DNA from: Bacillus cereus ATCC 14579
Lineage (GTDB): Bacteria > Bacillota > Bacilli > Bacillales > Bacillaceae_G
Assembly (NCBI RefSeq): GCF_000007825.1
Contig: NC_004722.1
Location: forward strand, 3,388,501-3,452,500
Direction: 5' to 3'
DNA: 64,000 nucleotides
In this document: positions 25,632 to 34,239 of the stretch, piece by piece
How positions within the stretch are numbered: the stretch's first letter is position 1
Layout of the letters: every line of letters begins with the position of its first letter
Notes under the pieces: generated by a model
The model's input: the letters and a program-made list of their open reading frames with translations, nothing else
Told to the model about the DNA's origin: nothing
The model's database searches: none
Program-made: the position numbers and the translations under genes

Positions 25632-26198
25632 ATGATTGAAATTTTAAGGACAGTAGTAAACTTTCTAATTTCTCTATTCTCAGGAGAATTACCATTTGTA
25701 TATTATGTATGGATTATTACCCTATTCCTAATTCAAATACCCCAATCTACTCTAAACTATAAACTCTTTAACAAGAAAGGCAATTTCAGCACTTATATAT
25801 CGGAAGGATTACTTGCTTTTATTATTTTATTGTTTGGAGGAATATTAGTATCTAAGTTACTTGCTTACATAATAGACGATCCTACTATTAGTATGACGAA
25901 TTTAACACATTATTTTGTTTCTCTTATCATATTAACTATATTTGTCGTAATAACCTGTGTTAAAGACTTTATAGAGATATCTATAAAGAATAAAAATATA
26001 TCTCTTTTGAGCTTTTTAGTAATTTCCTTCATAACAAGTATACTTTCATTCAAGTTTTTATCACCTTTAATTGAAGGTTCTTTTTCTCTTTCTAAATCTT
26101 TTATCACCACTTTAATCATTCTAGTAACTGTATCCATTCCTCTATTAATTTCCTTAGAGGATAAGTATGCAGATGAAAAGGAAACGGAAAATTTATAG
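25632..26198 (+). CDS. Multi-pass membrane protein, unknown function
   Basis: 188 residues with about five membrane segments and a charged C-terminus. GGAGG precedes ATG 25632. Family not recognised; single gene. Confidence 0.65.
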   Translation: MIEILRTVVNFLISLFSGELPFVYYVWIITLFLIQIPQSTLNYKLFNKKGNFSTYISEGLLAFIILLFGGILVSKLLAYIIDDPTISMTNLTHYFVSLIILTIFVVITCVKDFIEISIKNKNISLLSFLVISFITSILSFKFLSPLIEGSFSLSKSFITTLIILVTVSIPLLISLEDKYADEKETENL

Positions 26199-26212
26199 CT
26201 TCTCATTTACAT

Positions 26213-26242
26213 AAAAGAAAGAGGGAGCTCCCCTCTTTCTTT
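26213..26242. terminator. Bidirectional terminator
   Basis: Stem AAAAGAAAGAGGG / CCCTCTTTCTTTT between converging genes. Confidence 0.88.
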
Positions 26243-26466
26243 TAAATCATTCCTTTTAATATTAATCCTAAAACTGACATTATTATCGCACTAATAATAA
26301 TTCGCAAAATCCAAGTTGTGTTTGTACTTATTTTTTCTAATTGCTTATTGATTGTTGCTATATCTTTCTCATTAATAGTAGTACGCGTTTCTAAAGCACG
26401 AATGTCTCTCATAATTTCTTTTTGCTCCGCCTTGAGACTGTCAATTTTAGCGTAAACATCTTCCAT
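26242..26466 (-). CDS. Haemolysin XhlA family protein (orphan)
   Basis: 74 residues: coiled coil (about 1-48) then one C-terminal membrane segment (WILRIIISAIIMSVLGLILK), the XhlA layout known from PBSX-type phage lysis cassettes. GAGGGTG before ATG 26466. No holin (XhlB) or amidase gene is nearby, so it is a stand-alone copy of phage origin or a housekeeping variant. Confidence 0.75.
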   Translation of the reverse strand: MEDVYAKIDSLKAEQKEIMRDIRALETRTTINEKDIATINKQLEKISTNTTWILRIIISAIIMSVLGLILKGMI

Positions 26467-26600
26467 ATATTCACACCCTCTGTTCATCTTAATAGAAAAA
26501 TCTATATATATTATGAGACAACCCTCTTACCTGTGAATACATTGCGTACATCCGCGTACCAAATTATTTGTACAATCTAATTGAATTATTCATATGTTTC

Positions 26601-26720
26601 CTATCTTCTATATAAATCAGCGTTAAGATAAATTAAAAAAGGAATCCCTTGTTTATTTAACAACAAACAAGGTGCAATCCAACATTCGGGAGCACCTACG
26701 ATAATTTCTATTGTTTTCAT
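26601..26720 (-). pseudogene. 39-codon ORF resembling the N-terminus of an FAD-binding enzyme
   Basis: ATG 26720 follows TGGAG and encodes MKTIEIIVGAPECWIAPCLL followed by LNKQGIPFLIYLNADLYRR and a stop. The spacing of IIVGA...LLLNKQGIPFLI resembles the beta-alpha-beta FAD motif of aromatic monooxygenases, but the GxGxxG glycines are gone. Likely a decayed fragment; may be chance. A stem CCTTGTTT / AAACAAGG lies inside it. Confidence 0.3.
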
Positions 26721-26776
26721 ATTTACAACTCCATATAATCAGTATGATTTTCTGAAGAAGCCACTTTTTGAACTGC

Positions 26777-27055
26777 TTAAAGTATACTAATATGAATACG
26801 AAATAGCTGTATTGATAAACTCTCTAGAACAATAAATATACTGGCTGAAACCGATCTATATCCAATATTTTTTCCAGTAACATGAATGGTTATTTCTGAT
26901 AAATACGTTTGTATATCATTGTTTTCAAAAATTTCATCCTCAACCTTTACAATATCTGCTTCACAATCTACTTCTTTAAAAGTTTTCAATAATTTTGTTT
27001 CCAATAAACTACAATCAAAATTCTCATCTTTTATTACGGCAAATTTAACCTTCAT
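26777..27055 (-). CDS. Hypothetical protein
   Basis: 92 residues, start MKVKFAVIKDENFDCS, GGGG before ATG 27055. The first 65 residues look like a small soluble domain; the last 25 turn hydrophobic, which may mean a frameshift near the end. Family not recognised. Confidence 0.5.
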   Translation of the reverse strand: MKVKFAVIKDENFDCSLLETKLLKTFKEVDCEADIVKVEDEIFENNDIQTYLSEITIHVTGKNIGYRSVSASIFIVLESLSIQLFRIHISIL

Positions 27056-27293
27056 ATCGATTTCCCCATTTTTAACAAACTAAAATCATTAAATCAATAT
27101 AAATATATATTATTCTATTAAATAATTCAAAATATACGCTTCTCATATACATTATTTCCTTTCACTCATACTTTTATCATTGAGTTTTTATTCACAAATT
27201 CGTAACACATATATATGAGTTATTATGCTAAAATTAGTTTATTCACAAGAAGAAGTTATTCTTAATAAATCAATCATTTTTAATACCCTGTTT

Positions 27294-27321
27294 AAAGCCT
27301 TGCCCCCCTGCAAGGCTTTTT
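27294..27321 (+). terminator. Plus-strand terminator with no clear gene
   Basis: Stem AAAGCCTTGC / GCAAGGCTTT with TTTTT on the plus strand. It lies about 330 bp before the SDR gene, so it could end a short leader transcript. Its presence argues against a gene running through 27225-27626. Confidence 0.6.
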
Positions 27322-27652
27322 CCTATTTAACTAGAGTAGTAGTTTTCGTTATGCATCTCTCCCCTTTGTTCCTTACCCTACAAATAATACTGAATGTTTA
27401 TTTTACTTTTTCAACATCCTTACTCGCTCTGTTCGAGAGCTCTTTACCAAATATTCAATCTAATGATAAAATTGACCAAATTAATATTTTCGTCCATAAC
27501 TGTATCAAAAAGTACACTAAAGAAAAAATAGCACTCTCACGATTAAGTAAACGCGAGCTTTTTTCTTCTATCTACTTACTATTTAAGGTTAATAGTTTAG
27601 TAACAAGATTTAAAAATTCGACTTAAATTCATTAATGAATGGAGAGGTTTAT

Positions 27653-28396
27653 ATGAAATTAAAAGACAAAGTAGCAATCATAACTGGTGGTGCAAGTGGA
27701 ATTGGCGAATCTACTGTTCGTCTTTTTATCGAAGAAGGTGCAAAAGTAGTTATTGCTGACTTTTCTGAACGTGGAAAAGAACTATCAGATGAATTGAATG
27801 CACATGGATATAATACGTTATTTATTAAAACCGATGTAACAAAAGAGGCAGATATTAAACAGCTAATTCATGAGACAGTAAGTACATACGGTAAATTAGA
27901 TATTATGTATGCCAATGCCGGCGTTGCTGATGATGCACCGGCAAACGAATTATCCTATGAAAAGTGGAAAAGAACTATTGATATTAATTTGTCTGGGGTA
28001 TTCCTTTCTGATAAATATTCGATTGAACAATTTCTTAAACAAGGTACAGGTGGTGTCATCGTTAACGCTGGTTCGATTCATAGTTTTGTTTCATTACCTA
28101 CACCAACAGCATACTCCTCTGCAAAAGGTGGTGTGAAACTATTAACTCAAAATTTATGTACTGCCTACGCTAAATATGGAATACGTATTAACGCGGTGTG
28201 CCCTGGTTATATTGACACCCCTTTACTAGGTAGTGTTAATCCTCAACAGAAAGAATATTTAGCTTCACTTCATCCACAAGGCAGACTTGGAACACCAGAA
28301 GAAGTCGCTAAAGCTGTCTTATTTTTAGCAAGTGATGATGCTAGTTTTGTTAACGGCACAACACTTCTTGTTGATGGAGGCTATACTGCACGTTAA
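27653..28396 (+). CDS. Short-chain dehydrogenase/reductase
   Basis: 247 residues, classical SDR. Nucleotide motif TGGASGIG, structural NAG (YANAGV), and catalytic YSSAK, with a preceding serine in NAGSIHSF. Acidic residue at the end of beta-2 (IADFSE) suggests NAD(H) preference. GGAGAGG fits ATG 27653. Substrate unknown. Confidence 0.9.
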   Translation: MKLKDKVAIITGGASGIGESTVRLFIEEGAKVVIADFSERGKELSDELNAHGYNTLFIKTDVTKEADIKQLIHETVSTYGKLDIMYANAGVADDAPANELSYEKWKRTIDINLSGVFLSDKYSIEQFLKQGTGGVIVNAGSIHSFVSLPTPTAYSSAKGGVKLLTQNLCTAYAKYGIRINAVCPGYIDTPLLGSVNPQQKEYLASLHPQGRLGTPEEVAKAVLFLASDDASFVNGTTLLVDGGYTAR

Positions 28397-28442
28397 TTTA
28401 AAAATTTTGAAGCACCCTAAAAAATATATAGTCTTCAACAAG

Positions 28443-28474
28443 AAAAAGCGCCATCACAAGTGACGGCGCTTTTT
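28443..28474. terminator. Bidirectional terminator
   Basis: Stem AAAAAGCGCC(A)TCA / TGA(C)GGCGCTTTTT between the SDR gene and bshB2. Confidence 0.88.
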
Positions 28475-28508
28475 CTATGTAAGAGCAACTAGAAGATATC
28501 CTTCTAGC

Positions 28509-29171
28509 CTACTCCCATTTATAAGTCCAAAACTGTTCAAGTTGCAGCCATTTTAATGTTGCTGCATCTTTGTTTTTTATTTTTGCATGCGTGTCTTCAA
28601 GCATTGCTTCTGTTTGTGAACGGTGCGCACCTAATGCAGTTAATTTATGATCAAATACTTCACTAATGTTATTTACAACATCCGGTTCTCCTAATACTGC
28701 TTCACGATTTTTCGTAATCGCAACAGCATGAATAACTGGGCGCTCTTCTTTTGGCATACGTGATACAGCGCGAACGACAGCGCGGCCAAATGCATTATGA
28801 TCTGGATGTACACCGTGCTCTGGATAAAATGTAATAATTCGAGATGGATTTACTTCTTGAATGATTGCTTCAATTTTGTCAGCAACGAAATCAACATCTT
28901 CAAATTCTAACGTTTTATCATGGAAGCCAAGCATTCTTAAATCTTTAATACCCATCGCTTCACAAGCATCTTTCAATTCTTTCTTACGGATATGTGGAAT
29001 CGTTTCACGGTTAGCGAATACGTTCTTACCCATGTTACGTCCCATTTGTCCTAGAGTACCACATGCATATGTTACAGGTACTCCTTGATCTGTTAATAAG
29101 CGAATTGTTCCTCCCGCAGCATATGCTTCATCATCTGGATGCGGAAATACAACAAGTACATGTCTCTCCAT
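28509..29171 (-). CDS. bshB2: Bacillithiol biosynthesis deacetylase BshB2
   Basis: 220-residue LmbE/PIG-L-fold zinc deacetylase that removes acetyl from GlcNAc-malate (and bacillithiol S-conjugates). Motif HPDDEAYAAGG near residue 11 and the later GVHPDHNAFG hold the metal ligands. It is the YojG type, second BshB of B. cereus. Co-transcribed with the YojF gene 15 bp upstream. Confidence 0.92.
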   Translation of the reverse strand: MERHVLVVFPHPDDEAYAAGGTIRLLTDQGVPVTYACGTLGQMGRNMGKNVFANRETIPHIRKKELKDACEAMGIKDLRMLGFHDKTLEFEDVDFVADKIEAIIQEVNPSRIITFYPEHGVHPDHNAFGRAVVRAVSRMPKEERPVIHAVAITKNREAVLGEPDVVNNISEVFDHKLTALGAHRSQTEAMLEDTHAKIKNKDAATLKWLQLEQFWTYKWE

Positions 29172-29186
29172 AAGTTTCCCTCCTTC

Positions 29187-29537
29187 TTACTTAAATGGTG
29201 TTAAGCTTAACTCAAGTGCAACTGCTAGACGACCTAAATTATCATGTCCAGCTAATAATAAACGCTCTTGATCGTCTACTTCCCAGTGCGTAATACCTTC
29301 AGCATATACCCAACCGTGATCCATTTTCAGACCAACTCGGTATGGATTTGTTCCAGTTATCTTCCCGCGTTCAAAACGGATAATCGCATTTCGAATGAAA
29401 GCACCAACTGTCATCATCTTTTCATTTATATGTGATGCATACGCTCCGTTTGTCGTTTTTAAATGAATATATACATCTTTATTTACAAAACGTTCAATTT
29501 CATTTTGAATAAGAGAACTATCTTTTACTATTTCCAT
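29187..29537 (-). CDS. yojF: YojF/DUF1806 family protein
   Basis: 116 residues, soluble, with the DUF1806 pattern (NGAYASHINEKMMTVGAFIR, then VYAEGITHWEVD). Always found directly upstream of yojG/bshB2 in Bacillus, so probably an accessory protein for bacillithiol metabolism. GAGGTGAATTCC precedes ATG 29537. Confidence 0.88.
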   Translation of the reverse strand: MEIVKDSSLIQNEIERFVNKDVYIHLKTTNGAYASHINEKMMTVGAFIRNAIIRFERGKITGTNPYRVGLKMDHGWVYAEGITHWEVDDQERLLLAGHDNLGRLAVALELSLTPFK

Positions 29538-29799
29538 CGGAATTCACCTCTTTAAACCATTTTACGCAAAAATAATGTAAATTGCTATCTCTATATTAGA
29601 GGACAACGCTCACTTTTCCTAATAATTTGCACTGTGTTTTTTATATTTTTTATATGATATGTAAAAAATACATTTTTTCCTTCACTTTGTTAAATAGTTT
29701 TCTTTCTTTTTTGAATTTGCTACAATATATTTTATCCCGTATTATTGCAGCGAGATACATTTCGAAAATTGAATACATAATTTAAAGAAGGTGACATGA

Positions 29800-31125
29800 T
29801 TGGAACAGTCAGCACATGAAGTAGCAAATTGGCAATATTATTTTGCAATTGCCGTATTTTTAATCACGTACGGATTTATTATTTCTGAGAAATTGAATCG
29901 TGCTGTAATCGCACTATTCGGAGCTGCTATTATGATTATTTTTGGAGTTGAAGATTTACATACTGCTTTCACATCACATATTCAATGGGAAACGATTACC
30001 CTTTTAATTGGGATGATGATTCTCGTACATATTACGAGTCAATCAGGCGTCTTTGAATTTGTGGCCATTAAAGCGGCAAAAGCAGCTGGCGGAAAACCGA
30101 TTCGCATTTTATTATTACTATCCCTATTAACTGCTGTCGGATCAGCATTTTTGGACAATGTAACGACTGTTTTATTAATCGTTCCTGTTACATTATCCAT
30201 TACACGTATTTTAAAAGTAAATCCTGTGCCTTATTTGATTTCAGAAGTGCTGTTTTCAAATATAGGCGGAACAGCAACATTAATCGGTGATCCACCTAAT
30301 ATTATGATTGGATCAGCAAACAAGCATTTAGACTTTAACGCCTTTTTACTTAACTTAGCTCCAATCGTAATTATTATTTCTATTGTGACACTTGGCATTA
30401 TTTACTTCATGTACCGTAACAAACTAAAAACAACACCTGAACAAATCGAAAAACTAATGGCATTAAATGAAAAAGATTATATTAAGGATCAAAGCCTCCT
30501 TTTAAAATCTATTTCGATTTTAGGACTAACTATTTTAGGCTTCGTACTTCATTCGATTATTCATGTAGACGCTGCCGTTATAGCGATGACAGGCGCTACA
30601 CTTCTTATGTTAATCGGCGTGAAAGAACATGATATTGAAGATGTATTTGCCCACGTTGAATGGGTAACCATTTTCTTCTTCGCCGGACTATTCGTTCTCG
30701 TTGGCGGGTTAATTGATATCGGACTTATCTCTTCACTTGCAAAAGAAGTAATCGGCGTAACAAACGGTGACATCGGATTCGCAGCTATACTTATTTTATG
30801 GGTATCTGGCATCGCATCTGCGACAATCGACAACATCCCTTTTGTCGCTACGATGATTCCTCTTATTCAAGACTTAGCTACAGGACTCGGACTATCTGTC
30901 GATTCTCCGCAAATCGAAGTACTATGGTGGGCGTTATCTCTTGGAGCTTGCTTAGGAGGAAATGGAACGCTAATCGGAGCATCTGCAAACGTAGTCGTTG
31001 CTGGTATTGCAAAACGTGAAGGACATGCTTTCTCTTATATGGACTTCTTAAAAATTGGTTTACCATTAACTATTGTTGCACTCTTGTTATCACATGCTTA
31101 TATATATTTACGTTATTTAATGTAA
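29800..31125 (+). CDS. ArsB/NhaD-family ion transporter
   Basis: 441 residues, about 11-12 membrane segments. IT-superfamily signature SNIGGTATLIGDPPNIMIGS in the first half and its mirror LGACLGGNGTLIGASANVV in the second. It probably moves arsenite, sodium/proton or carboxylates; relatives are annotated as ArsB/NhaD. TTG 29800 follows GAAGGTGA. The gene is alone, with no arsR/arsC near. Confidence 0.87.
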   Translation: MEQSAHEVANWQYYFAIAVFLITYGFIISEKLNRAVIALFGAAIMIIFGVEDLHTAFTSHIQWETITLLIGMMILVHITSQSGVFEFVAIKAAKAAGGKPIRILLLLSLLTAVGSAFLDNVTTVLLIVPVTLSITRILKVNPVPYLISEVLFSNIGGTATLIGDPPNIMIGSANKHLDFNAFLLNLAPIVIIISIVTLGIIYFMYRNKLKTTPEQIEKLMALNEKDYIKDQSLLLKSISILGLTILGFVLHSIIHVDAAVIAMTGATLLMLIGVKEHDIEDVFAHVEWVTIFFFAGLFVLVGGLIDIGLISSLAKEVIGVTNGDIGFAAILILWVSGIASATIDNIPFVATMIPLIQDLATGLGLSVDSPQIEVLWWALSLGACLGGNGTLIGASANVVVAGIAKREGHAFSYMDFLKIGLPLTIVALLLSHAYIYLRYLM

Positions 31126-31159
31126 AAGTTGTATTGCATGAAATTATATCGTCAAATCC

Positions 31160-31194
31160 AAAAGGTTTGCAGCATCGTGCTGCAAACCTTTTTT
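31160..31194. terminator. Bidirectional terminator
   Basis: Stem AAAGGTTTGCAGCA / TGCTGCAAACCTTT. Confidence 0.9.
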
Positions 31195-31196
31195 CA

Positions 31197-31424
31197 TCAC
31201 CAAAATATACCGATAATTGCTAACCCACCTAAAATCATACCACCAATTTGTCCGACAATTGTTGGTGATAATTGAACACCTTTTCTCACTTCAACAACTG
31301 GTCTTTCGTGCCTTAGTTGCTGCACTTCGCTTTGCAGTTGATGTACACTTCCGTGTAACTCTTTAATTAGTTCCTTTAATTCAGCGACCTCTTCATTTAC
31401 TGGTTTTGCTTTTTCTAAATTCAT
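31197..31424 (-). CDS. Small coiled-coil membrane protein
   Basis: 75 residues: coiled coil (about 8-42) and C-terminal membrane segment (IGGMILGGLAIIGIFW). AAGGAG precedes ATG 31424. Function unknown. Confidence 0.65.
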   Translation of the reverse strand: MNLEKAKPVNEEVAELKELIKELHGSVHQLQSEVQQLRHERPVVEVRKGVQLSPTIVGQIGGMILGGLAIIGIFW

Positions 31425-31523
31425 TTTACATAACTCCTTATAAATTCAATCAGTTCACTGTAAATTTTCGCCAATTATCATTATATCTCCTGCATACTAC
31501 ATATATAATATTGAATGTATTCG

Positions 31524-32075
31524 CTAATCTTGCAACCCTATCCATTCATCCCGCAATATCCCCATAATCATACGGTCAAAACACTTCCCATCTCTTTGAA
31601 CCGCTTCTCTCATACAGCCTTCCATTTCAAAACCCATCTTTTTATACAATGCAATGGCAGGTTTATTATACGAAATAACATCGAGACCGATGCGGTGTAA
31701 ATTCAATTCATAGAAAGCATACTTTAGAATAAGATGTATTGCTTCTTTCCCATATCCTTTTCCTCTATCATTCGCATCTCCTATACCAATGGCTAATAAA
31801 CCTGTTCTGTTATTCCACTCTATACCATGAATCGCCACAAAACCAATTAAGCGATCTTCTTGAACTGTCCTTACCATGAAAGAAACACTATTCGATCTCC
31901 GTCCTTTTAATAACCCATCACTTGCTATTTCATTTAAAGATTGCGGGAATGCTACATCTGTATCAACATTTCTTAAATACTCACTATCTTCTTGCCACAT
32001 AGCCATTACTTCAGCATCTGTCTCTCTCATAGCTAATAATTTAATCGTTCTATTTCGAAAAAGATTCATTGTCAT
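31524..32075 (-). CDS. GNAT acetyltransferase (RimJ/RimL type)
   Basis: 183 residues. Acetyl-CoA loop (GDANDRGKGYGKEAI) and the following ALYKKMGFEMEGCMREAV block are typical of RimJ/RimL-like acetyltransferases acting on protein N-termini or small amines. AAAGGGGGAG fits ATG 32075; the TTG at 32117 directly follows a short upstream ORF. Confidence 0.85.
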   Translation of the reverse strand: MTMNLFRNRTIKLLAMRETDAEVMAMWQEDSEYLRNVDTDVAFPQSLNEIASDGLLKGRRSNSVSFMVRTVQEDRLIGFVAIHGIEWNNRTGLLAIGIGDANDRGKGYGKEAIHLILKYAFYELNLHRIGLDVISYNKPAIALYKKMGFEMEGCMREAVQRDGKCFDRMIMGILRDEWIGLQD

Positions 32076-32119
32076 TTCAAACTCCCCCTTTATTAAATAA
32101 CGGGGATAATTATTCAAGC

Positions 32120-32182
32120 CTATTTACCCCCTCGTTTCATAAACTGTTTCATAAACGGGATACTTACAATAAGCGCTGACAT
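32120..32182 (-). CDS. Possible 20-residue leader peptide
   Basis: GAGGAG (32191-32196) precedes ATG 32182 (or 32188) encoding MSALIVSIPFMKQFMKRGGK, an amphipathic basic peptide, then TAG. It lies 44 bp ahead of the acetyltransferase start on the same strand. It could be a leader peptide or a membrane-active small peptide. Confidence 0.4.
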   Translation of the reverse strand: MSALIVSIPFMKQFMKRGGK

Positions 32183-32246
32183 TGGCATATCTCCTCTACG
32201 TTAAATTAAATTCATTGTATAATTTTTCCATTTATTCTAACAATAA

Positions 32247-32274
32247 AAAAGACCCTCAAAATTTAGAGGGTCTT
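32247..32274 (-). terminator. Terminator of the siderophore-importer operon
   Basis: Stem AAGACCCTC / GAGGGTCTT with T-run on the minus strand. Confidence 0.85.
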
Positions 32275-32292
32275 CCTAACAACGAATCGATA

Positions 32293-33201
32293 TTATTTCG
32301 TAAACATTTTCTCCGCTTCATCCATTGCCATTTTGTTACCTAAAGCAGAATAGTCAAGCCATGGTTGGTCATTAATAATGTATACGTGCTTACCTTTAAC
32401 AGCTTTTAAGTCTTTCCAAATTGGTGTTTCTTGAAGTTGTTTAAATGCAGCTTTCGCTTTATCATCTCTATTAACGACAACGAAAATCGCATCTGCATCA
32501 AAGTCAGGTAATACTTCTTGTGAAATGACTTCGAAAGGGCGGTTTCCATCAATTTTCTCTACACCATTTGCAGGTTGTAACCCTAGGTCTTGGAATAAAA
32601 TTGGTCCCATCGGTCTTTTCGTACTAAATACACGCAATTCTTTTGCAGTAACGCGAATTGCCATTACTTTTTCGTTATTACCTAGCTCTTTATCTATTAA
32701 ACCTTTTACTCGTTTTGATTGCTCTTCGTAATCTTGAATATATTTATCTGCTTCTTTCTCACGGTTTACAAGTTTACCAACTTGTTTTAAATGCTCTCTC
32801 CACGTACCTTCATCTAAATTGAAAGAATGTGTTTTTGCAATTTTTTCGTATTTCGCTACATCTTTACCAGCATATTTTTCATCAACATAAATGTCAGTTG
32901 GCTTTAATTGAAGTAACGCTTCCATATTCGGATCTGTTACAACACCAAGCTTCTTCGTATCTTTCAACTTCTCTTTTGCGTGCGGTAAGAAATCTTTTAA
33001 ATCTCCGCCAATAACAGAACCTACTGGTGTAATTCCTAATGCAAGTAAATTATTTGTTAAATGAATGGACATAGAGGCGATTTTTGGATCATTACTTTTT
33101 TCCGTTTTTTTCGTTGCCTCTTCATTAGCTTTAGTTTGACCACATGCTGCTAATACTAAAATACACATCATGCTAAATAAAATAGTAAGTTTCTTTTTCA
33201 T
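32293..33201 (-). CDS. Iron-siderophore ABC importer, binding lipoprotein
   Basis: 302 residues. Lipoprotein signal ending LAAC, then a class III periplasmic-binding fold (IASMSIHLTNNLLALGITPV near the start). It captures a ferric siderophore outside the membrane and passes it to the two permeases upstream. AGAGGAGA before ATG 33201. Closest in type to YfiY/FeuA-like proteins; exact siderophore undetermined. Confidence 0.9.
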   Translation of the reverse strand: MKKKLTILFSMMCILVLAACGQTKANEEATKKTEKSNDPKIASMSIHLTNNLLALGITPVGSVIGGDLKDFLPHAKEKLKDTKKLGVVTDPNMEALLQLKPTDIYVDEKYAGKDVAKYEKIAKTHSFNLDEGTWREHLKQVGKLVNREKEADKYIQDYEEQSKRVKGLIDKELGNNEKVMAIRVTAKELRVFSTKRPMGPILFQDLGLQPANGVEKIDGNRPFEVISQEVLPDFDADAIFVVVNRDDKAKAAFKQLQETPIWKDLKAVKGKHVYIINDQPWLDYSALGNKMAMDEAEKMFTK

Positions 33202-33222
33202 ATGTTCTCCTCTTTGAAGTAT

Positions 33223-34239
33223 TTATTTTGTTTTTGTAAGTAAATAAAGAAAATACGGTGCTCCTAATGCCGCCACTACTACACCAGCTGGAATAGAGTT
33301 TGGCTCAAATATAGAACGACCTATCGTATCTGCTAGCACTAAAATAATCATTCCGATAATGCCAGCTAAAGGAAGAAAGTGTTGATATGTAGTACCTACT
33401 AACTTCCTTGCGATATGCGGAGCAACTAAACCGATAAAACCAATCCCTCCTGCCATCGATACACTTGCGCAAGATAATCCAACCGCTGTAGCTAAAAGTA
33501 ATAACCGTTCTTTTTGAACAGAAACACCAAGTCCTGCCGCTACACTATCACCTAGTGACAATGCATTTAACGCTTTAGATTTTAGCCACGCATAAGGGGT
33601 TAGTATGAAAATCCAAGGTAATAATGCAAGGACATGAATCCAATCCCTTCCCCACACGTTACCAACTAGCCATCTAGAAGCGAATGTATACGTCTCATCA
33701 TTTAACTTGAGAGAGAAAAATAACGAAATTGCACTAAAACCAGCTGAAACTGCAATACCAACGAGAATAAGTCTAATGGGAAGTAAACCATTTGACCGAT
33801 CACTCGCAAGTAAAATAATAAGAAATGCAGCTAATACTCCTCCGCCAAATGTAAATAACGGTATTAAAATAGATGCACTTTCATTAATAGAATGAAAGAA
33901 TGTAACGAATATAATTAGCCCGAAAGATGCACCTGAATGCAGTCCAAGAATACCAGGGTCTGCAAGTGCATTACCGGATAATCCTTGCAAAATCGCACCG
34001 GAAATCCCAAGGCCAATACCAGCTAACATTGTGATTATAATTCTTGGCATACGATAATCATATAGCACGGTTGCGCTCTCAAAATCACCATAACCAAAAA
34101 GTGTTTGAATTACTTTAAGTGGCTCTATACTCAGTGTCCCTGTATTTAGACTGATTAAAATTACAGCGATACTTACACATCCGAATATTGTAGTTACAGT
34201 AATAGCTCTCTTTTTATCCGTGTTAAAAAGATCTTTCAC
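33223..34239 (-). CDS. Iron-siderophore ABC importer permease 2 (FecCD family)
   Basis: 338 residues, about nine to ten membrane segments, FecCD motifs GLSGNALADPGILGLHSGAS and GFIGLVAPHIARKLVG. GTG 34239 immediately follows the stop of permease 1, so the two are coupled. It forms the heterodimeric channel with permease 1. Confidence 0.92.
   Translation of the reverse strand: MKDLFNTDKKRAITVTTIFGCVSIAVILISLNTGTLSIEPLKVIQTLFGYGDFESATVLYDYRMPRIIITMLAGIGLGISGAILQGLSGNALADPGILGLHSGASFGLIIFVTFFHSINESASILIPLFTFGGGVLAAFLIILLASDRSNGLLPIRLILVGIAVSAGFSAISLFFSLKLNDETYTFASRWLVGNVWGRDWIHVLALLPWIFILTPYAWLKSKALNALSLGDSVAAGLGVSVQKERLLLLATAVGLSCASVSMAGGIGFIGLVAPHIARKLVGTTYQHFLPLAGIIGMIILVLADTIGRSIFEPNSIPAGVVVAALGAPYFLYLLTKTK

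Noticed and set aside
27225..27626. 133-codon plus-strand ORF before the SDR gene
   Set aside because: A clear terminator hairpin (27294-27321) lies inside it, there is no ribosome site, and the residues look like random AT-rich translation.
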